Shown here piece after piece: positions 4,665 through 5,194 of a DNA stretch of 5,194 nucleotides. The position numbers and the translations under genes are program-made. How positions within the stretch are numbered: position 1 is the first letter of the stretch; each line of letters begins with the position of its first letter. The stretch covers positions 1 through 5,194 of the forward strand of contig JAKBCQ010000279.1 in NCBI GenBank assembly GCA_021807585.1, read 5' to 3'. Under the pieces are notes generated by a model, which made no database searches, was not told the origin of the DNA, and saw only the letters and a list, made by a program, of their open reading frames with translations. This stretch comes from Planctomycetota bacterium (GTDB lineage Bacteria; Planctomycetota; Planctomycetia; Isosphaerales; Isosphaeraceae).

Positions 4665-4695
4665 GTTACAAGTGGCTTAGGAATTGCATTGTAAC
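4665..4695. promoter_or_regulatory. Inverted repeat enclosing the sigma-54-type promoter (possible operator)
   Basis: GTTACAA (4665-4671) and TTGTAAC (4689-4695) are perfect inverse copies. Their 17-base spacer contains the whole promoter at 4673-4688. A repressor bound here would block RNA polymerase. The 7-bp arms are short enough that chance cannot be excluded. Confidence 0.3.
4673..4688 (+). promoter_or_regulatory. sigma-54-type promoter for the iron permease gene
   Basis: TGGCTT-AGGAA-TTGCA matches TGGCAC-N5-TTGCA except for TT in place of AC, and keeps the GG-N10-GC spacing with a perfect -12 element. The predicted start is near 4699, 52 bases before the ATG at 4751. It is the weakest of the five at its -24 part. 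Confidence 0.6.
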
Positions 4696-4703
4696 TCGGT
4701 CGT

Positions 4704-4751
4704 ATGAAATCACCGAGCAAGCGAAGCCGATCGAGGTTGAGGAGCGACTGA
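4704..4751 (+). other. Possible 15-codon leader frame ending on the permease start codon
   Basis: An ATG at 4704 opens a very basic 15-residue frame (MKSPSKRSRSRLRSD). Its TGA stop at 4749-4751 overlaps the permease ATG as TGATG. It would start about five bases into the predicted transcript and has no Shine-Dalgarno sequence, so translation is uncertain. Confidence 0.2.
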
Positions 4752-5194
4752 TGCCGGAACAATCATCGACCAAGCATGCGAGTTCGACTCGCCCGGACGA
4801 GGCCGCGCCTCCCGTGATCGAGAGAGCGAACAAAAGACGTTTAACGTTCGGTCATATCGCGGCCTGGACGACGCGTATCACGGGGGGTCGCTGGGGATTC
4901 TTGACGGCGCTCGGCGTCGTGATCTTGTGGGCGATCTCGGGAGTTTTTCTCCATTATTCCGAGTTTTGGCAAATCGTGATCAACACGATCACGTCGATCG
5001 TCACGTTCTTGATGGTGTTCCTAATTCAGAACGCGCAAAATCGAGATTCCAAAGCGATTCATCTAAAGCTAGATGAACTTCTTTATGCGTTACGCGACGC
5101 GCGCAACGAGCTGATTCACATTGAGGAGCTCACCGAGGGACAACTCGATCTGATCAAAGTACGATACACCGAGGCGGCGCAAGACGCACACGAG
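4751..5194 (+). CDS. Low-affinity iron permease family protein, partial at the window edge
   Basis: 148 codons are visible, with no stop before the right edge. After a polar N-terminus (1-38) come WTTRITGGRWGFLTALGVVI (39-58, first TM to about 68), a short HYSEFWQIVINT stretch, and a second TM segment ITSIVTFLMVFLIQNAQNRD (80-99). Then follows AIHLKLDELLYALRDARNEL and an acidic helix with IEELTEGQLD. These are the hallmarks of the low-affinity iron permease family (PF04120, Fet4-related in name), which in bacteria is a small two-TM protein; iron transport by bacterial members is assumed rather than proven. The family is usually about 130-190 residues, so little is missing. The start is fixed by GAGGAG (4739-4744) six bases ahead. 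A sigma-54-type promoter precedes it. Confidence 0.9.
   Translation, partial: MPEQSSTKHASSTRPDEAAPPVIERANKRRLTFGHIAAWTTRITGGRWGFLTALGVVILWAISGVFLHYSEFWQIVINTITSIVTFLMVFLIQNAQNRDSKAIHLKLDELLYALRDARNELIHIEELTEGQLDLIKVRYTEAAQDAHE

Overview
The window looks like a chromosomal stretch of a Gram-negative environmental bacterium with moderately GC-rich DNA. A planctomycete is my best guess, from the mix of CsbD, YqjD/YqjE-like, AI-2E-family and low-affinity iron permease genes and from the sigma-54 promoters. No rRNA or marker gene confirms this. The theme is envelope and stress physiology: nearly every gene encodes a CsbD-type stress protein, a small membrane-anchored protein or a transporter.

Layout. 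Positions 1-378 (minus) hold the N-terminal third of an AI-2E-family transporter, cut by the window edge. A CsbD gene (598-846, minus) lies upstream of it. Between 847 and 1217 is a divergent control region with two back-to-back sigma-54-type promoters. The rightward one reads into three overlapping genes (1218-2363): a two-segment membrane protein of unknown function, a small glycine-zipper anchor protein and a YqjE/DUF1469-like two-TM protein. A separate sigma-54-type promoter at 2387 precedes a 68-residue anchor protein (2474-2680), which ends at a good intrinsic terminator. The gap 2681-2941 between convergent genes carries a possible small RNA with eight GGA motifs. On the minus strand follow a CsbD-YqjD/ElaB-like fusion (2942-3364) and, upstream of it, a small lipoprotein (3510-3725) with its own sigma-54-type promoter at 3812-3827. 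About 1 kb without a gene (3726-4750) contains a 204-bp MITE-like element with a TAA duplication, several small repeats and a fifth sigma-54-type promoter. That promoter precedes a low-affinity iron permease gene (from 4751) which runs off the right edge.

How it fits together. Five promoters match the -24/-12 pattern with the exact GG-N10-GC spacing, and all point at a gene start 52-152 bases downstream. Four proteins share the same C-terminal anchor: a basic or charged residue, a His/Asn/Tyr-Pro step, then a glycine-zipper membrane helix of the ElaB/YqjD (DUF883) type. In E. coli the relatives YqjD and ElaB are stationary-phase, ribosome-associated inner-membrane proteins, and CsbD/YjbJ is a general stress protein. 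I infer a sigma-54-controlled membrane-stress module. The activator (bEBP) is not in the window, and no common upstream activator site could be recognised by eye.
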